Assembly: GCF_011058165.1 (NCBI RefSeq)
Contig: NZ_JAALEG010000048.1
Coordinates: 1 to 44,392 of the forward strand
DNA length: 44,392 nucleotides
Direction: 5' to 3'
Origin: Rhodococcus aetherivorans
Lineage (GTDB): Bacteria > Actinomycetota > Actinomycetes > Mycobacteriales > Mycobacteriaceae
Of this stretch, positions 42,274 through 44,392 are shown one piece after another; within the stretch, counting starts at the first letter, position 1; each line of letters starts with the position of its first letter. A program made the translations under genes and the position numbers. The notes below the pieces were generated by a model. The model was not told the DNA's origin. It made no database searches and saw only the letters and a program-made list of their open reading frames with translations.

Positions 42274-44392
42274 TCAGCTGCACCCGCTGGTGCTGCCGCA
42301 CGACGGACAGGCGTGGCAGGAACCCGAGCGCTGCATCTGCACCCCGCACTGCATGCAGTACGGCGCGTCGCTTCGGCGCGCACGACCCTGCCGGGTGTCG
42401 GCCACCGCGTCGTCGAAGACGGGCGCGCTGCGCTCGGCACCGGTGCGGATGCCGAGTTCGGCCCGCTCGTCCGCGTCGAGGTACTCCACTGCCAGGCGCC
42501 GGAAGATGTAGTCCAGGATCGACGTCGCGATCCGGAGGTCCGGATCGTCGGTGATGCCCGCCGGCTCGAACCGCGTGCTGGTGAACGCGTTGACGAACGT
42601 GCGCAACGGAACCCCGTACTGCAGGCCGTAACTGACCGCCATCGAGAACGCGTCCATGATTCCGGCCAGGGTCGAGCCCTGCTTGGCCACCCGCAGGAAC
42701 ATCTCGCCCGGACGGCCGTCGTCGTACTGGCCGACGGTGACGAAGCCCTTGCAGTCCGCGACGCGGAACTCGAAGGTGCGCGACCGGCGCAGCCGGGGCA
42801 GCCGTTCCCGCCGCGGCGCCGGGGCCGTCGCGGCCGGGGCCGCCGTGGCCGACAACGGTTGGCCCAGTTTGCAGTTGTCGCGGTACACCGCGATCGCCTT
42901 GAGCCCGAGCCGCCACGCGTCGAGAAACAGTTCCTCGATGTCGGCCGCCGTCGCCGACTCCGGCAGGTTGACCGTCTTCGAGATCGCGCCGGACAGGAAC
43001 GGCTGCACCGCGGCCATCATCAGGACGTGGCCGCGCGGCTCGATCACGTTGTCTCCCATCGACGTCGCGAACACCGGCAGATGCTCGGGCCGCAACTGCG
43101 GCGCGCCGACGACGGTGCGGTGCGTGTCGATGTGGGTGATCAGCTCGGCCACCTTGTCCGGGGGATAACCGAGCCGCGACAATGCCCGGGGCACCGTGCG
43201 ATTGACGATGGACAGCGTCCCGCCGCCCACCAGCTTCTTCGTCTTCACCAGGGCCAGATCGGGTTCGATGCCGGTGGTGTCGCAATCCATGGCCAGGCCG
43301 ATCGTGCCGGTCGGCGCGAGGACCGTCACCTGGCTGTTGCGTACCCCGTGTTCGGCGGCGAGGGCGCACGCGGTGTCCCAGTCCTCCCGCGCCGCGGCGA
43401 GAACGTCGGCGGGCGCGACCTGTTCGTCGATGTCGTCGACGGCACCGCGATGACGGGCCAGCACCGCGAGGGTGTGCTCCCGGTTCTCGGCGAATCCGTC
43501 GAACGGCCCGAGCCGGCGCGCGAGCCGTGCCGACACCGCGTACGCGTGCCCGGTCATGAGCGCGGTGAGCGCCGCGGCGTACGCCCGTCCGGCGTCGCTG
43601 TCGTACGGCAGCCCCAGGGCCATCAGCAACGCCCCGAGATTGGCGTAGCCGAGGCCGAGTTGCCGGAACCGGCGCGAGGTCCGCGCGATGCGGTCGGTGG
43701 GATAGTCGGCGCGGCCGACGAGGATCTCCTGGCCGGTGAGCACGACCGCGACGGCGTGCCGGAACCCGGCGATGTCGAACGTGCCGTCGTCGCGCAGGAA
43801 CGTCAGCAGGTTCAGGCTCGCCAGGTTGCACGCCGAGTCGTCCAGATGCATGTACTCCGAGCACGGATTCGAGCCGTTGATCCGGCCCGTCGCGGCCGCG
43901 GTGTGCCAGCGGTTGATGGTGGTGTCGAACTGCAGGCCCGGATCGGCGCACTCCCACGCTGCGGCCGCGATGCGGTGCAGCAGTTCGCGGGCCGGCACCG
44001 TGCACACCGTCGCCCCGGTGGTCACCGCGCGCAGCGGCCACTCGGCGCCGTCGGCGACGGCCTGCATGAACTCGTCGGTCACCCGCACCGAGTTGTTGGC
44101 GTTCTGGTACTGCACCGAATGGATGTCGCGACCGTCGAGTCCCATGTCGAAGCCGGCCGCGGCCAGCACCCGCGCCTTGCGTTCCTCGATCGCCTTGCAG
44201 TCGACGAACTCCTCGATATCGGGATGGTCGACGTCGAGGATCACCATCTTCGCGGCCCGGCGCGTCTTGCCGCCGGACTTGATGGTGCCCGCCGACGCGT
44301 CCGCGCCGCGCATGAAACTCACCGGACCCGACGCGGTACCCCCGCCCGCCAGCGGTTCGGCCGACGACCGGATGCGCGACAGGTTCCCGCCC
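42274..44392 (-). CDS. nrdJ: B12-dependent class II ribonucleotide reductase NrdJ (5'-truncated by window)
   Basis: About 706 C-terminal residues are present; the start lies beyond the right edge. The enzyme reduces ribonucleotides using adenosylcobalamin to generate its thiyl radical. Visible motifs are FMRGADASAGTIKSGGKTRRAAKM, VQYQNANNSVRV, the radical-cysteine segment NPCSEYMHLDDSACNLASLNL, VLAPTGTIGLAMDCDTTGIEP, and a C-terminal zinc-ribbon-like tail, CMQCGVQMQRSGSCHACPSCG, ending SGCS with the terminal cysteine pairs used for re-reduction. An insertion rich in Ala/Pro/Arg (about 250 residues from the C-terminus) precedes the NrdJ-specific domain (VTVGQYDDGRPGEMFLRVAKQGST). It is a likely consumer of the B12 made by the locus in this window. 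Confidence 0.95.
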   Translation of the reverse strand, partial: GGNLSRIRSSAEPLAGGGTASGPVSFMRGADASAGTIKSGGKTRRAAKMVILDVDHPDIEEFVDCKAIEERKARVLAAAGFDMGLDGRDIHSVQYQNANNSVRVTDEFMQAVADGAEWPLRAVTTGATVCTVPARELLHRIAAAAWECADPGLQFDTTINRWHTAAATGRINGSNPCSEYMHLDDSACNLASLNLLTFLRDDGTFDIAGFRHAVAVVLTGQEILVGRADYPTDRIARTSRRFRQLGLGYANLGALLMALGLPYDSDAGRAYAAALTALMTGHAYAVSARLARRLGPFDGFAENREHTLAVLARHRGAVDDIDEQVAPADVLAAAREDWDTACALAAEHGVRNSQVTVLAPTGTIGLAMDCDTTGIEPDLALVKTKKLVGGGTLSIVNRTVPRALSRLGYPPDKVAELITHIDTHRTVVGAPQLRPEHLPVFATSMGDNVIEPRGHVLMMAAVQPFLSGAISKTVNLPESATAADIEELFLDAWRLGLKAIAVYRDNCKLGQPLSATAAPAATAPAPRRERLPRLRRSRTFEFRVADCKGFVTVGQYDDGRPGEMFLRVAKQGSTLAGIMDAFSMAVSYGLQYGVPLRTFVNAFTSTRFEPAGITDDPDLRIATSILDYIFRRLAVEYLDADERAELGIRTGAERSAPVFDDAVADTRQGRARRSDAPYCMQCGVQMQRSGSCHACPSCGSTSGCS

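Overview
The window is very GC-rich, densely coded DNA with many GTG starts, 4-bp GTGA/ATGA gene overlaps and apparently leaderless promoters. It reads as the chromosome of an actinomycete of the Mycobacteriales, most likely Rhodococcus or a close relative. This rests on recalled protein families (PknK, UsfY-like, Rv0358-like, DUF3151, CobN with a ChlI/ChlD fusion) and on flanking gene order that mirrors Mycobacterium tuberculosis purA-Rv0358 / Rv0360c-Rv0361. No database search was run.

Layout. 1-2861: the start of a disordered Rv0361-like protein (minus), DUF3151, a FUSC-type membrane protein, and a CDF metal exporter with a strong promoter carrying a perfect inverted repeat. 2868-23663: a nearly complete aerobic (CobG-type) cobalamin locus in five transcription units: cbtB-cbtA-cobQ-cobK (plus, riboswitch); [hypothetical]-cobD-cobBC fusion-cobO-chlID (minus, riboswitch); cobL-cobM (plus, no riboswitch); cobG-cobH-cobIJ (minus, no riboswitch); and an 18-codon leader ORF followed by cobN-cobF (plus, riboswitch). 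An unusual histidine phosphatase diverges from the first riboswitch. 23796-26910: minus-strand membrane proteins (Rv2732c-like, PepSY, a 174-aa protein, UsfY-like). 27076-32111: stress and redox genes (SDR, large-subunit catalase KatE, PPOX-fold protein) and a WYL regulator with an operator shared with the PPOX gene. 32180-42185: Rv0358-like, purA, ogt, a MocR regulator, the kinase-STAND protein PknK, a CaiB-type racemase/CoA-transferase, an NTF2-like protein and a VOC protein. 42274-right edge: a B12-dependent class II ribonucleotide reductase, 5'-truncated by the window.

How they fit together. CbtAB is predicted to import cobalt. CobI, G, J, M, F, K, L, H, B, N/ChlID, O, Q, D and C carry precorrin-2 to cobinamide-level intermediates, and NrdJ is a likely consumer of the cofactor. 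SUMT (CobA), CobS, CobT and CobU are not in this window. Feedback control is predicted through three AdoCbl-type riboswitches whose closing P1 helices can be read directly. They cover cobalt uptake, chelation and late steps, but not cobLM or cobGHIJ. Convergent units are mostly separated by long perfect inverted repeats that look like bidirectional terminators.

No rRNA, tRNA, IS element, phage gene or CRISPR array was seen. No clearly new system was identified. The best leads are the leader ORF coupled to cobN, the mixed riboswitch control, a CobB-CobC fusion, the cbtA tandem repeat, several readable operator architectures, and the placement of the cob block between two genes that are neighbours in M. 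tuberculosis.
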